Assembly: GCA_904420015.1 (NCBI GenBank)
Contig: CAJFTS010000042.1
Span: 1 to 64,000, forward strand
Direction: 5' to 3'
DNA: 64,000 nt
Origin: an uncultured Clostridia bacterium
GTDB taxonomy: Bacteria; Bacillota; Clostridia; Oscillospirales; Acutalibacteraceae
Shown: piece after piece, positions 42,561-51,634 of the stretch
Position numbering within the stretch: position 1 is the stretch's first letter
How the letters are laid out: each line of letters starts with the position of its first letter
The notes under the pieces: model-generated
Told to the model about the DNA's origin: nothing
Databases searched by the model: none
What the model saw: only the letters and a program-made list of their open reading frames with translations
Made by a program: the position numbers and the translations under genes

Positions 42561-43271
42561 ATGTTTGAGGTAAAAGGCGTAACCAAGCGCTACGGCAAGG
42601 TAATCGCTAACGACAACATCAGCTTCGACGTCAAGGACGGCGAAATCGCGGTGCTGCTGGGCCCCAACGGAGCGGGAAAGTCCACCATCATCAAATGCAT
42701 CGCCGGGCTTTTGCGCTTTGAAGGAGAAATCCGCCTGTGCGGCCATCCCAACAAAAGCCTGGAAGCAAAGGCATTGCTCGGGTATATTCCGGAAATGCCG
42801 GCGGTATACGACCTGCTGACGGTGGGCGAGCATATGGAGTTCATCGCCCGGGCCTATCAGATGACCGACTGGAAGCCCTACGCCGACGAGCTGCTCGCCC
42901 GTTTGGAGCTGACGGATAAAAGGGATAAGCTGGGCAAGGAGCTGTCCAAGGGGATGCAGCAAAAGGTCAGCATCTGCTGCGCCCTTCTCCACCGGCCGCG
43001 GGTGGTCATTTTCGACGAGCCGATGGTGGGCCTGGACCCTCACGCCATCAAGGAGCTCAAGGAGATCTTTCTCGAGCTCAAACGGGCGGGCGCGTCGGTT
43101 CTCATCAGCACCCACATGCTCGACAGCGTGGAGGACTACTGGGACGTGGCCCACATTATGATGAACGGCTCCTTTGCCGCGACGAAATTCAACCGTCCCG
43201 ATGAGGAAGGGGAAAAGACGCTGGAAGAGCTTTTCTTCGACATTACGGAAGGATCGGGTGCCGCGCGATGA
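42561..43271 (+). CDS. ABC transporter ATP-binding protein
   Basis: The 236-residue ATPase has Walker A GPNGAGKST (residues about 34-42), a Q-loop region around LGYIPEMPAVYD, the signature LSKGMQQK, Walker B VVIFDEPMVGLDPHA and the switch His in ISTHML. It belongs to the CcmA/YhaQ-like exporter class. The signature reads LSKGM instead of LSGGQ, as in many single-ATPase exporters. The permease gene overlaps its stop by 4 bases. The substrate is unknown. Confidence 0.92.
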   Translation: MFEVKGVTKRYGKVIANDNISFDVKDGEIAVLLGPNGAGKSTIIKCIAGLLRFEGEIRLCGHPNKSLEAKALLGYIPEMPAVYDLLTVGEHMEFIARAYQMTDWKPYADELLARLELTDKRDKLGKELSKGMQQKVSICCALLHRPRVVIFDEPMVGLDPHAIKELKEIFLELKRAGASVLISTHMLDSVEDYWDVAHIMMNGSFAATKFNRPDEEGEKTLEELFFDITEGSGAAR

Positions 43272-44833
43272 AGGGGTTAGGGTATCTTTTTTTCACAAAC
43301 CTGAAAAACTCTGTTAAGGAACTAGTGAAAAGCCCGGCGAAGCTGATTACGGTGGTGGCCTTCGTTTTCTTAATCGCCATGATGCTGGTCTCCTCCCTGT
43401 CGGCGCCGCAGACGGCCGACGAGCTGCGCGATCCAAAGGAATTGGCGGCAATGGTGCTGCTGCTTTACGGGTTCATGTTTTTCCTCGGCTCCAACAACGG
43501 GTTTTCCTCCGGCGCTTCCTTTTACTCTATGGCGGATGTGAACCTTTTGTTCTCCTGTCCGATTTCCCAGAAGAAGATACTGGTGTATGGGCTGGTACGC
43601 CAACTGCAAACCTCCCTGCTGCTGGGCTTCTTCCTCATTTTCCAGTACAGCTGGCTTTATAATACGTACGGGATTTCAATTTCCGGTATGCTTGCCATTT
43701 TGCTGGGATACTGCCTGGTCACCTTCTGCTCCCAGCTGACGGCCATGACCATCTATTCCTTTACCAGCGCCGACGAGGGGAGGAAGCGGACCGTCAAATA
43801 CGCCCTGCGCGGCATCTACCTGGTACTGGCGGCGGCGGTCGTCCTCCCGGTGGTACAAAACACCCAGGATCTGCTGGGGGCGGCCGTGGAATCGGCTACC
43901 TCCCTGTGGGTCAACTTTATTCCGGTATTCGGCTGGCTGACGGCGGCGGTGACCGGCGTGATTGCAGGCAATTGGATGATGGTTCTCGCCGGGGTCGGGG
44001 CGACGGTTGTATTTATGGCACTGATGCTCCTCCTAGTCATCCGGATGCACGCCGACTTCTATGAGGACGTGCTCAAGGCGACAGAGGTATCCTTCTCCGC
44101 CATTACCGCCAAAAAAGAGGGACAGCTGCGGGAAACGGTCCCCAAAAACATCAAAACCGGCGCCACCGGCATCGGCGGCGGTGCGGGCGCCTCCGCCTTC
44201 TACTTCAAACACAAGGTGGAAAACCGGCGGGCCAGGGTATTTTTGCTGGATACCACGTCGCTGGTATTTGTGGGGGTCATCTGGCTGTTCTCCTTCTTTA
44301 TGCGGGAGAGCGGCGGTCTGGTCGCCGTTTTCGCCTTCGCCACCTACATGCAGCTGTTCTCGGTATCCATGGGCCGCTGGCTGCGGGAGCTGACCCTCCC
44401 CTATGTCTATCTGGTACCGGCCGGGGCCTTCCAGAAGCTTTTGGCCATCTGCCGGGAAAGCTTCCTGAAGGTCATCGCAGAAGCGGTGCTGGTCTTTCTT
44501 CCGGCGGGGCTGATCCTACAGGCCGGGCCGATTACAATTGCGGCCTGTATTCTGGCGCGCATCGGCTTCGGCGCTCTCTTTATGGCGGGCAACATCCTCA
44601 TTGAACGGGTCCTGGGCTCCCTGACGAGTAAAGCGCTGATTTTGTTCTTGTATTTTATCGTTCTCGCTGCGCTCTCCGCCCCCGGTGTGATTGCGGCGGT
44701 GGTGATCGGGCTGCTGCTTTCCTCGACGGCGCTGGCCTTTGCGGCAATGTTTGTCTGGAACATGGCTGCGGCGGCGTTGATCTTCTATCTGTGCCGGGAC
44801 ATCCTCCATTATGCGGAGCTGAACAACCGGTAA
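43268..44833 (+). CDS. ABC exporter permease
   Basis: The 521-residue membrane protein has about twelve to fourteen hydrophobic spans in two halves. Between them is a cytoplasmic loop (about 265-310) with a Gly/Ala-rich stretch GATGIGGGAGASAFYFKHKVEN. It starts with ATGA overlapping the ATPase stop, so the pair is one transporter. The pattern resembles putative Firmicutes ABC exporters of unknown substrate. It could export a peptide, lipid or drug. Confidence 0.82.
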   Translation: MKGLGYLFFTNLKNSVKELVKSPAKLITVVAFVFLIAMMLVSSLSAPQTADELRDPKELAAMVLLLYGFMFFLGSNNGFSSGASFYSMADVNLLFSCPISQKKILVYGLVRQLQTSLLLGFFLIFQYSWLYNTYGISISGMLAILLGYCLVTFCSQLTAMTIYSFTSADEGRKRTVKYALRGIYLVLAAAVVLPVVQNTQDLLGAAVESATSLWVNFIPVFGWLTAAVTGVIAGNWMMVLAGVGATVVFMALMLLLVIRMHADFYEDVLKATEVSFSAITAKKEGQLRETVPKNIKTGATGIGGGAGASAFYFKHKVENRRARVFLLDTTSLVFVGVIWLFSFFMRESGGLVAVFAFATYMQLFSVSMGRWLRELTLPYVYLVPAGAFQKLLAICRESFLKVIAEAVLVFLPAGLILQAGPITIAACILARIGFGALFMAGNILIERVLGSLTSKALILFLYFIVLAALSAPGVIAAVVIGLLLSSTALAFAAMFVWNMAAAALIFYLCRDILHYAELNNR

Positions 44834-44899
44834 TGAAGCCTCTCCGGACGGGCCTCCCGCTAGAGGAATACCGGTTCAAGGTCCTCATCGGATAACGCC

Positions 44900-44933
44900 G
44901 AACGCGGCGCCGGGTAAAACCGGCGCCGCGTTC
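44900..44933 (+). other. Strong GC hairpin after the ABC operon
   Basis: GAACGCGGCGCCGG (44900-44913) pairs perfectly with CCGGCGCCGCGTTC (44920-44933) around GTAAAA. No T run follows, so it may act with another factor or stabilise the mRNA end. Confidence 0.5.
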
Positions 44934-45031
44934 CGCCTCTTACGGAAACCGGGCCGCCCAACGCCTTGCCGCACGTTCCGTATCGAGAGACGGATTTGGA
45001 AAAAACAAAGAAAAAACACCGTTAATAAGCT

Positions 45032-45262
45032 TGCCTTTTTGTTGGTTTTCTAGTATAGTAAGGACATCTTCCCGGATTTTTTTGACGGTCCTATGCTGGG
45101 AACGCAATTGCACGGAAAAGGTTGCGCAGGGAAATCGGCCGCCTGCGCCGGGAAAGCCGGCTTTGGATTTTTTCCCGTGCGAAAAGCGCGGTTTTCCCCT
45201 GCGGCCTTTTCAAGCCTTACGTGATTCTGCCGGTCCGGCTCAAGAACGTAAGGCTTTTTTAT
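45032..45262 (+). ncRNA. Candidate structured RNA with its own promoter and terminator
   Basis: A promoter (TTGCCT 45032-45037, 17 bases, TATAGT 45055-45060) starts a transcript near 45067. The transcript has no reading frame and several nested stems. GGGAACGC near 45098 pairs with GCG...TTCCC near 45190. GCACGG plus AAAA pairs with TTTT plus CCGTGC. Inside these are GCGCAGG/CCTGCGC and GCCGG/CCGGC hairpins. A separate terminator follows: AAGCCTTACGT (45212-45222) with ACGTAAGGCTT (45246-45256) then TTTT. The RNA would be about 195 bases. It does not show the conserved cores of SRP RNA, RNase P or tmRNA that I know. It may be 6S-like or a leader controlling the SUFU gene 48 bases downstream. 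Confidence 0.5.
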
Positions 45263-45310
45263 TAAAAAGAATCTACGTCCCATCTATGGATTTGATTGAG
45301 GTGACGGTAC

Positions 45311-47932
45311 ATGATTGAAACCTATGACAAAAACGAGCTGGAAGCGGTGGAGAGGCACATTTCCCGCTATTTCGGGTCCTACAGCCAAGTATTTCACGAA
45401 TTGGTTTCCCCGGACATTCATTTGGATATCGGCATCATCCCGCCAACCCCCCAGCGCAACTGCTACACCTTGGTGACAATGGGGATGGGCGCCCACTGCA
45501 TGCAGGTACCCCGGGAGCTTACGGAGCAGAAGCTTTCCCGGGCGGAGCTGATTTTATCCCTTCCGGCGGATTGGAGGCTTGACGATTCGGCGGAGGAATG
45601 GTATTGGCCTATCCGCTGGATGAAGCTTTTGGCCCGGCTGCCCATTGCAGAGGACTCCTGGCTGGGCTGGGGCCACACCGTTGCCAACCCCAGCGACCAG
45701 CCCTTTGCGGACAATACCGGCTTCTCCGGGATTTTGCTGCTAAGCCCGGGCGAGTATGCCGATGAGGCGGCGGTTTGTGTGCTGCCGGACGGCGATGAAG
45801 TCAATTTTTACGAGATGATCCCTCTCTATCGGGAGGAAATGGACTTCAAATGCCGTTACGGCGCGCAGGCTCTTTTGCAACGGCTGGAAGAGGACACGGA
45901 GGAAATCCGGCTGCACCCCTTGGATTTGTCCCGCAAAAACGTCTGTGCCCACAAAAAGAAGGCGTTTCTTCGCAAGGCGGAGGAAATCCGGCCGCTTCTG
46001 ACCGGCTGGAACGGGCCGGAGGGCTGCATCGCCACCGACCGGATTACGGTGGACGGAGACCGGGTGGGCTACTGTTACCGGGAGAAGCCGGATGAGGAGG
46101 CCGCACCCTGGGACAGCGGGTGGCGCTTCACCGCCGGGGACGAAAGCGACGGGTACATGGACGATCCGGAAAATTCGGGCATTTATGCGCTCAACACCAT
46201 CTGTAACTACGATCCTGCCGTTGAACCTCTGCTGCGGGCCCCCTACGGGTCGGCTTTTACACGGACGGAGACGGGCGAATGGGAACGGGCGGAGGATTCA
46301 AAGGAGATACCGGCTCCATACGAAAGCCTTCTGGGTGAAGAGGAGGTACGGACGCTTAACTCCTTTATGGAGGACGTATCCGGGTACTTCGGCCGGATGA
46401 TCCAGTATCTTGAGCAATTCATCTCCACCGGCGTACAGGAAGGGCGCTTTACCGAACGGGAGGCCTACTCGGACCGGGACATCGCCCTGTGGTACGCTTA
46501 CGCCTGCAACAACATCGACGACTATCCGCATTATTATCTGGCTGCCCAATGGATGCCCGCTTCCGAAAAAAACGCCAAGGGCTGCGGCGCCTGGTACTAC
46601 CGGTATTCCTGCGCGCTGCTTTACTGCAGCCGGTTGGAGGAGGCCCTCGATTACGCGGAAAAAGGGGTGCTGGAAGAGCCGGATTATCCTTGGGGCTGGC
46701 TGCAGCTGGCCAAGCTTAGGAGCCATTTCGGCGACCGGGCCGGGGCCCTTCAGGCGGTGGAGACCGGGCTGGGCTTGGTGCCGAGGGACTATGAATTCAT
46801 CACCCTGCGCCGGGAAATCCAGCAAGGCCGGTCGATTGAAGAGATGGAGTACCACTACATCGACCCGGAAAGCGACCGCGCTTTGCAGGCGGGGGAAAAT
46901 CCAGACGGTGTGGAAAAGCGGCGGGCCATTGCGGGTATCCGTTGTGACAAGGAGGCGCTAAAACAAATCAAGGCCCTCTTCTCCCCTGCCGACTGGACGG
47001 CGGACGCACCCTACTGCTCGTTCCACTTCACGGTGGGCGGGCAGGAGCTGGAGGGCGTCTTTCGGATGAATGAGGCGGCCCTTTCCAAGATGGACCCCGC
47101 TTGGCTGCTTATGCAGAAAATCGCATTGGAAAAGGCCCTTATCTATAGGGACGAAGAGGAGGAAAGCTACCGGCTGCAAACACTGCTCATCGACCAGGAT
47201 CAAAGCGTCCACCTGCTCTACCGGAATGAGGAGGGCAGCCGGGCGTTCCAAATCCAGACCCAGGAAAGCGGCGAGCCGGTTTGCAGCCCCCAGCGCATCT
47301 GGCTGGAAAACAGCCTGGAGGAACCGGACGAGGAGGAGCTGGAGGAAGCGCCGATGGTCAAGCTCTACCGCAGGGAGCCGGACGGGATCTCCTATGCGGA
47401 ATGCTGGCTCGACGGCAACTACATCGTCGAGCACACCGGCCGGGTGGGAGAGATGGGAGAAACCATCCGTCTGCCCTGCCCTTCTGCGGACGCCTATCCG
47501 GGGTTCTTAGAGGCATTCTGCGACCGGTACGGCATAGAGGAATACGTGCCATGGCCGCAGGAGGAGGAAGGATGGATCGTCGCTCAATTCCCGATGCAGC
47601 CGGTGAACTTGAATGCCAATCCCCCCGCCCCCGCGCCGGAGGACCTGGCCCTGCGGGAGGAGGGGGAACACCTGCTGGGAGAGGCCCTGGGCTGGACCGG
47701 CCTGGGCTATGTGGACGGCTGGGAGATGGGAAAGCAGTCTGACGACCCAAGCCGGTTTGTCCTCAACTTCTACTGTGCGGTGGTGGAGCTGGAGACCGGG
47801 ATTTCGGTCATTCGCCGGGCGCTCGAACAGGCGGTGGACTGCCGGCATTTGAAGATTGCGGCAAAAGCCGCCGAGGAAGAAGAGTATACATTGGTTTACT
47901 CGGCGGATCAAAGCGAAGATTTCTCCCTGTAA
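45311..47932 (+). CDS. Large SUFU-domain multi-module protein
   Basis: The 873-residue cytoplasmic protein begins with a suppressor-of-fused (SUFU) type domain (about 5-190): DIGIIPPTPQRNCYTLVTMG, SRAELILSLPADWRL and EVNFYEMIPLYREEMDFK. A middle part (about 390-530) has TPR-like helices (WYYRYSCALLYCSRLEEALD, then WGWLQLAKLRSHFGDRAGAL). The last part (about 540-870) contains two or more further acidic modules, with WGR-like MVKLYRREPDGISYAECWLD near residue 680. SUFU domains in bacteria are often immunity proteins of polymorphic toxin systems. A chain of acidic modules would fit a multi-toxin immunity protein, but this is inference. GAGGTGA precedes the ATG. Confidence 0.65.
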   Translation: MIETYDKNELEAVERHISRYFGSYSQVFHELVSPDIHLDIGIIPPTPQRNCYTLVTMGMGAHCMQVPRELTEQKLSRAELILSLPADWRLDDSAEEWYWPIRWMKLLARLPIAEDSWLGWGHTVANPSDQPFADNTGFSGILLLSPGEYADEAAVCVLPDGDEVNFYEMIPLYREEMDFKCRYGAQALLQRLEEDTEEIRLHPLDLSRKNVCAHKKKAFLRKAEEIRPLLTGWNGPEGCIATDRITVDGDRVGYCYREKPDEEAAPWDSGWRFTAGDESDGYMDDPENSGIYALNTICNYDPAVEPLLRAPYGSAFTRTETGEWERAEDSKEIPAPYESLLGEEEVRTLNSFMEDVSGYFGRMIQYLEQFISTGVQEGRFTEREAYSDRDIALWYAYACNNIDDYPHYYLAAQWMPASEKNAKGCGAWYYRYSCALLYCSRLEEALDYAEKGVLEEPDYPWGWLQLAKLRSHFGDRAGALQAVETGLGLVPRDYEFITLRREIQQGRSIEEMEYHYIDPESDRALQAGENPDGVEKRRAIAGIRCDKEALKQIKALFSPADWTADAPYCSFHFTVGGQELEGVFRMNEAALSKMDPAWLLMQKIALEKALIYRDEEEESYRLQTLLIDQDQSVHLLYRNEEGSRAFQIQTQESGEPVCSPQRIWLENSLEEPDEEELEEAPMVKLYRREPDGISYAECWLDGNYIVEHTGRVGEMGETIRLPCPSADAYPGFLEAFCDRYGIEEYVPWPQEEEGWIVAQFPMQPVNLNANPPAPAPEDLALREEGEHLLGEALGWTGLGYVDGWEMGKQSDDPSRFVLNFYCAVVELETGISVIRRALEQAVDCRHLKIAAKAAEEEEYTLVYSADQSEDFSL

Positions 47933-48332
47933 CTGGTAGGCGGCAACGATAGGAGATGAAACTTGACGAGAATATCTTACGGCCGACCGCCATATGAACT
48001 ATCCCTATTACCCGCTCTTTCCGGCCGGTAGGGTCCACATGCTCGCAGGGCCGATCGCCGATCTGGAGGCGGGAGACCGGGACAAAAGCCGGCTTCAGGA
48101 GAGGCCGGATAAAATGACCCGCGGCATCAACGGCCTGCTGGTGGAATTCGTCAAAAACGGCAGTGAGACTGGGAGGTTGGCGCACATCGCTTTTCTTAGC
48201 CCATTCCCTTTAGTCAATCCACCGGATGTAAACCGTGATATCCTGCGGCGCCCATATACAGTCTCCTTTCAGACAGAGCGGTAAGGGTTAAGCCGCTGCC
48301 GGTCTATTCAAGAACAAATAAAGCTCTCCATT
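47933..48332. other. Non-coding or decayed stretch after the SUFU gene
   Basis: A short frame from TTG at 47963, with AGGAGA upstream, stops after 22 codons. Another frame (47994-48284, starting MNYPYYPLFPAGRVHM) overlaps it in a different phase and has no ribosome site. The two could be the halves of a small gene broken by a frameshift, but I recognise no family. The right third becomes AT-richer towards the polysaccharide island. Confidence 0.3.
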
Positions 48333-48363
48333 AGAAAAGGACGGCTTTTCGCCGTCCTTTTCT
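48333..48363. terminator. Bidirectional terminator at the left edge of the polysaccharide island
   Basis: AGAAAAGGACGGC (48333-48345) and GCCGTCCTTTTCT (48351-48363) form a perfect 13-bp stem with a TTTTC loop and A/T flanks. It can end the minus-strand polysaccharide operon whose last gene stops at 48450. Confidence 0.7.
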
Positions 48364-48449
48364 GTTAGAATACCTGCGTCTAAATGCAATGCCAGCCATA
48401 AAGTCATCCACCCGTTTACTTTGCAGTGGACTACATAAAACCAACATCT

Positions 48450-49946
48450 CTACCAAAGGGTAAACAATTGCTCTGTTCCATAATACGCGCCGGAGATATC
48501 GTTTAGTGCTGCAATAAAACTAAAGCAGATCACCAAAAACAAAAGATACTTAAAAAACGTCTTTGGTAAGGCATATTGCGAAATGGTCTTGAAAGATTTT
48601 GATTTGAATGTTGTCACGACTGTCTTTCCAAATGTCATAAAGCCATCCCACAAAACATCGTCAAACAAAGCGATTGCGTAAATTAAACCTTCCAATTGCA
48701 TAACATACCGAAACTCTAGCCGCATAACAATACACGGTGCCACTGCCAAAAGAAACGCGAAACACATCAAGGTTTTTGTTGAAAAGAAATTTCTGATTGT
48801 CTTGCACCTTTTGAAAAAAATCACAATCGCTACAAAAAGTAATGTATAACCAGTAAATAATGCTGCAAAATTTAATGTTCCTTGAGTTGGGGAAAGGATC
48901 ATAAACAGTTTACTTCCATAAGTCACAAGGTAATCCATTGGGAATCGTAAAAGCCGTTCAAAAATATAATCTTTCAATGTTGTATTTCGACCGTCATAAT
49001 CCGCAAGGGTACCATCATCCTCCATCTTTTGTTGGATGGTCGTATCCCTTATATTGGGAACGTCAGATTGAGAGAAATCTCTCTGATCAATTTCGCGGGA
49101 TTCCAGATTTGCTTCCAACCATTGGTTACTATCCGGGATAGATGCGCCCTCTTCTCTAAGTACATCTACAACATTCGTTTCAAAACAATACTCATTGTAT
49201 ATTATCCCAAAGGTACCGGCCAAAACAATAAATAAAGACAAAAAGGCCAAACCAATTTTTTTTGCGCTGAGAAAATATTTCTTTGGAAACAATTTAATAA
49301 TAACATACAGCAGTACAGCAAATGCAGCCGCTTTATATTGGCCTGCAAATCCTATATTGATGCCAAAAAGAACTCCGGTATAGAGAAACCTTCCAATGGA
49401 AATTCTTCCCTTAAGCTTTGTAAAAGCAAACGCAGAATTGACAAACAAAAGAAAATAGACAAGGCAAGGAAGATCAATCATTACATACCAAAAGGCGTAA
49501 TTCGGTCCCCAAAGCAGGAAAACAATCAAAATAAATAGAGCTACTCTCCAACTTTTTGCGGATTTATTTGTTAAATGCCCATAGACTTTCGGAAAACCGA
49601 TCGAGGTTGCATATGTAAATAATATACAGTGAAAAATCTTAACGAAGAAAAATTCACTAAAGCCGAGTAAATGTCCTAATTGTACCAACCAGACATAGGG
49701 ATAAACGGAGAAAAAGCCTTTATACATTACATACGAAGGAACCATTTTTTCTCCGTTTGCCATGCTCATGATACTTTGCCAGATACTATCTGCATCGCCG
49801 CCGATCGCAATCATATTGACACCCTTAAAAGAAACGGCAATTAAAACAAATGCAAAGACTGCCGGCCAATATTTAAAAGCAAAATATTTTGACCAAGCCA
49901 GAAATTCAGGCTTCGAGTCAAAAGATAGTCGTATTTGTTTCTCCAT
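48450..49946 (-). CDS. Polytopic membrane protein, GT-C glycosyltransferase-like
   Basis: The 498-residue protein has about ten to eleven membrane spans. A large extracytoplasmic loop (about 270-340) contains ETNVVDVLREEGASIPDSNQ and YDGRNTTLKDYIFERLLRFP. An early acidic loop motif GGDADSIWQSIMS (about 47-59) is at the place where GT-C glycosyltransferases carry catalytic acids. It is the last gene of the AT-rich polysaccharide operon. ATG at 49946 has GAGGGG upstream. It could transfer a sugar from a lipid-linked donor outside the cell. The exact family is not recognised. Confidence 0.65.
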   Translation of the reverse strand: MEKQIRLSFDSKPEFLAWSKYFAFKYWPAVFAFVLIAVSFKGVNMIAIGGDADSIWQSIMSMANGEKMVPSYVMYKGFFSVYPYVWLVQLGHLLGFSEFFFVKIFHCILFTYATSIGFPKVYGHLTNKSAKSWRVALFILIVFLLWGPNYAFWYVMIDLPCLVYFLLFVNSAFAFTKLKGRISIGRFLYTGVLFGINIGFAGQYKAAAFAVLLYVIIKLFPKKYFLSAKKIGLAFLSLFIVLAGTFGIIYNEYCFETNVVDVLREEGASIPDSNQWLEANLESREIDQRDFSQSDVPNIRDTTIQQKMEDDGTLADYDGRNTTLKDYIFERLLRFPMDYLVTYGSKLFMILSPTQGTLNFAALFTGYTLLFVAIVIFFKRCKTIRNFFSTKTLMCFAFLLAVAPCIVMRLEFRYVMQLEGLIYAIALFDDVLWDGFMTFGKTVVTTFKSKSFKTISQYALPKTFFKYLLFLVICFSFIAALNDISGAYYGTEQLFTLW

Positions 49947-50005
49947 TGATAGTACCCCTCTTGCGAAACAACTTCTCATATATTTTTACAACGTTTGCTT
50001 AAAAA

Positions 50006-50521
50006 CTATTGTTTATAAATTTCTACAAATTCTTCTTTCAACATGCTATACCAGTTAAGGTCTTTCCACTGATTCCTCAATTTAATATGTTTTCTGAATC
50101 TTCCTTCAAAGACAAAATGGTTTTTCTTATAAAAAGAATTTGCCCTCGCATTCTCAGGAATAACATTGAGGTAAACTCGTTCGAGGCCTAATTCTATAAA
50201 AGCAATTCTCAAGATCTCTTGCGTTGCAAAATATGCGGCACCGGTGCCATGTGCTTTTTTGCAGAAGCTGATTGCGTATTCTGCATTTGAGTCATTTTTG
50301 TTTATAGATTTTAGACTAACCGTCCCAAGATACTCATCTTCGTCGTTTACACATGCTAAATGAAGATTATTTTCATCTTTGTTGGCATTTTCAATAAATG
50401 AAAGAACGTTTTCATGAGTAAAATTCCCAAAATCAGTTGCGAACATCCGATTAATACTCTCGTCTTTCATCCAAGCTAGCATGCCTTTTGCATCTTTTCT
50501 TTTAAAAGGCCTCAATTTCAT
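50006..50521 (-). CDS. GNAT acetyltransferase, probable amino-sugar N-acetyltransferase
   Basis: The 171-residue protein is a RimJ/RimL-type GNAT enzyme. MKLRPFKRKDAKGMLAWMKD starts the fold, LGTVSLKSINKNDSNAEYAI is the central strand pair, AHGTGAAYFATQEIL is the acetyl-CoA loop, and the end has NARANSFYKKNHFVFEGRFR. It lies directly after a sugar aminotransferase gene (9-base gap), so it probably acetylates the new amino group. The known third enzymes for 3-amino-3,6-dideoxyhexoses are usually hexapeptide-repeat acetyltransferases, so a GNAT here would be a replacement. Confidence 0.72.
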   Translation of the reverse strand: MKLRPFKRKDAKGMLAWMKDESINRMFATDFGNFTHENVLSFIENANKDENNLHLACVNDEDEYLGTVSLKSINKNDSNAEYAISFCKKAHGTGAAYFATQEILRIAFIELGLERVYLNVIPENARANSFYKKNHFVFEGRFRKHIKLRNQWKDLNWYSMLKEEFVEIYKQ

Positions 50522-50530
50522 TGTATCACC

Positions 50531-51619
50531 TCAAAAACGGTTGAGAACATCTATAACATAATCCACACTTTTTTTGTCCATTCCATAATACAAGGGAAGG
50601 CTAAGCTCCTGTGCGGATATTTTCTCTGCAATAGGCAGGTTGGCTAGACCATCGTTGATATAAGCTTGTTGCCGCGCAATCGGAATAGGATAATGACAAA
50701 GAGCATCAATACCATTATTTTTTAAGTATTTTTTTAACTCATCTCGACTTTTACTCAAAATGGGAAATATATGCCACACATGAGTTCGATTGGTGCCGAC
50801 TGTTGGTAATATAATCTTATCATTTTGTATCTCAGAAAGATATCTTGTTGCTATCTCACACCGAAAACGATTGTATTGATCCAATTTTTTTAATTTTATT
50901 CTTAATAATCCTGCCTGTAATTCATCGAGTCGGCTATTGGTTCCTTTGTACAAATGATGATATTTTTCCTGAGATCCATAATTTGATAAAGCCCTTATTC
51001 TTTCTTCCAATGCTTTATTGTCGGTTACTATTGCGCCAGCATCACCTAAGGCACCAAGGTTCTTTCCAGGATAAAAACTAAAACAACCAACATCACCAAA
51101 GGTACCAACTTTTTGGCCGTTAAATTCGGCACCATGAGCTTGGGCACAATCTTCGATCAATTTGAGACCATATTTATTTGTAAAAGCTACGATTCCATTC
51201 ATCTCAGCAGATTGTCCATAAAGATGAACGGCTATAACAGCTTTGGTGTTTTTTGTATATGCTTCTTCCAATCCCTTTGCTGATAAATTATATGTTTTTT
51301 CATCTGGATCCACTAAAATAGGATTCGCGCCTACGCTAGAGACAGCTAAAACTGTTGCAACAAACGTATTACTTGGTACAATTACATCGTCGCCTTTTGT
51401 AACGCCAAGGGCGCGGAGGGCCAATATGATGGCTTCAAGCCCATTTCCTACACCAACACAATATTTGACACCAAGATATTTAGCAAATTCATGCTCAAAG
51501 GCATGGCATTCATTTCCTTGAATAAACCATCCCTTATCATAGATTTCCGTAAATTTTTCAATCATTTGTGTTTTTATTTCTTCATTCATATACTTGAGTG
51601 TAGAAAATGGTACTTCCAT
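50531..51619 (-). CDS. DegT/DnrJ-family sugar aminotransferase (FdtB/QdtB-like)
   Basis: The 362-residue PLP enzyme transfers an amino group to a nucleotide-linked keto sugar. Landmarks are GNGLEAIILALRALGVTKGD (about 58-77), VPSNTFVATVLAVSSVGANP, EDCAQAHGAEFNG, and the PLP lysine in FSFYPGKNLGALGDAGA. The C-terminal LPLYYGMDKKSVDYVID is typical. ATG at 51619 has GGGAG 8 bases upstream. It lies immediately after a 3,4-ketoisomerase gene, which points to C3 amination of a dTDP-6-deoxyhexose. Confidence 0.88.
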   Translation of the reverse strand: MEVPFSTLKYMNEEIKTQMIEKFTEIYDKGWFIQGNECHAFEHEFAKYLGVKYCVGVGNGLEAIILALRALGVTKGDDVIVPSNTFVATVLAVSSVGANPILVDPDEKTYNLSAKGLEEAYTKNTKAVIAVHLYGQSAEMNGIVAFTNKYGLKLIEDCAQAHGAEFNGQKVGTFGDVGCFSFYPGKNLGALGDAGAIVTDNKALEERIRALSNYGSQEKYHHLYKGTNSRLDELQAGLLRIKLKKLDQYNRFRCEIATRYLSEIQNDKIILPTVGTNRTHVWHIFPILSKSRDELKKYLKNNGIDALCHYPIPIARQQAYINDGLANLPIAEKISAQELSLPLYYGMDKKSVDYVIDVLNRF

Positions 51620-51634
51620 TGTTTGTTCTCCCAA

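Noticed and set aside
45067-45262. Identity of the structured RNA as SRP RNA, RNase P RNA or tmRNA
   Set aside because: The conserved cores I would expect for these RNAs (for example the SRP GGAAG-type loop region and the RNase P GAGGAAAGTC core) are absent.
47994-48284. A 96-codon frame starting MNYPYYPLF as a real gene
   Set aside because: It has no ribosome site, no recognised family, and overlaps other open frames of equal quality. Kept only as part of a possibly decayed stretch.
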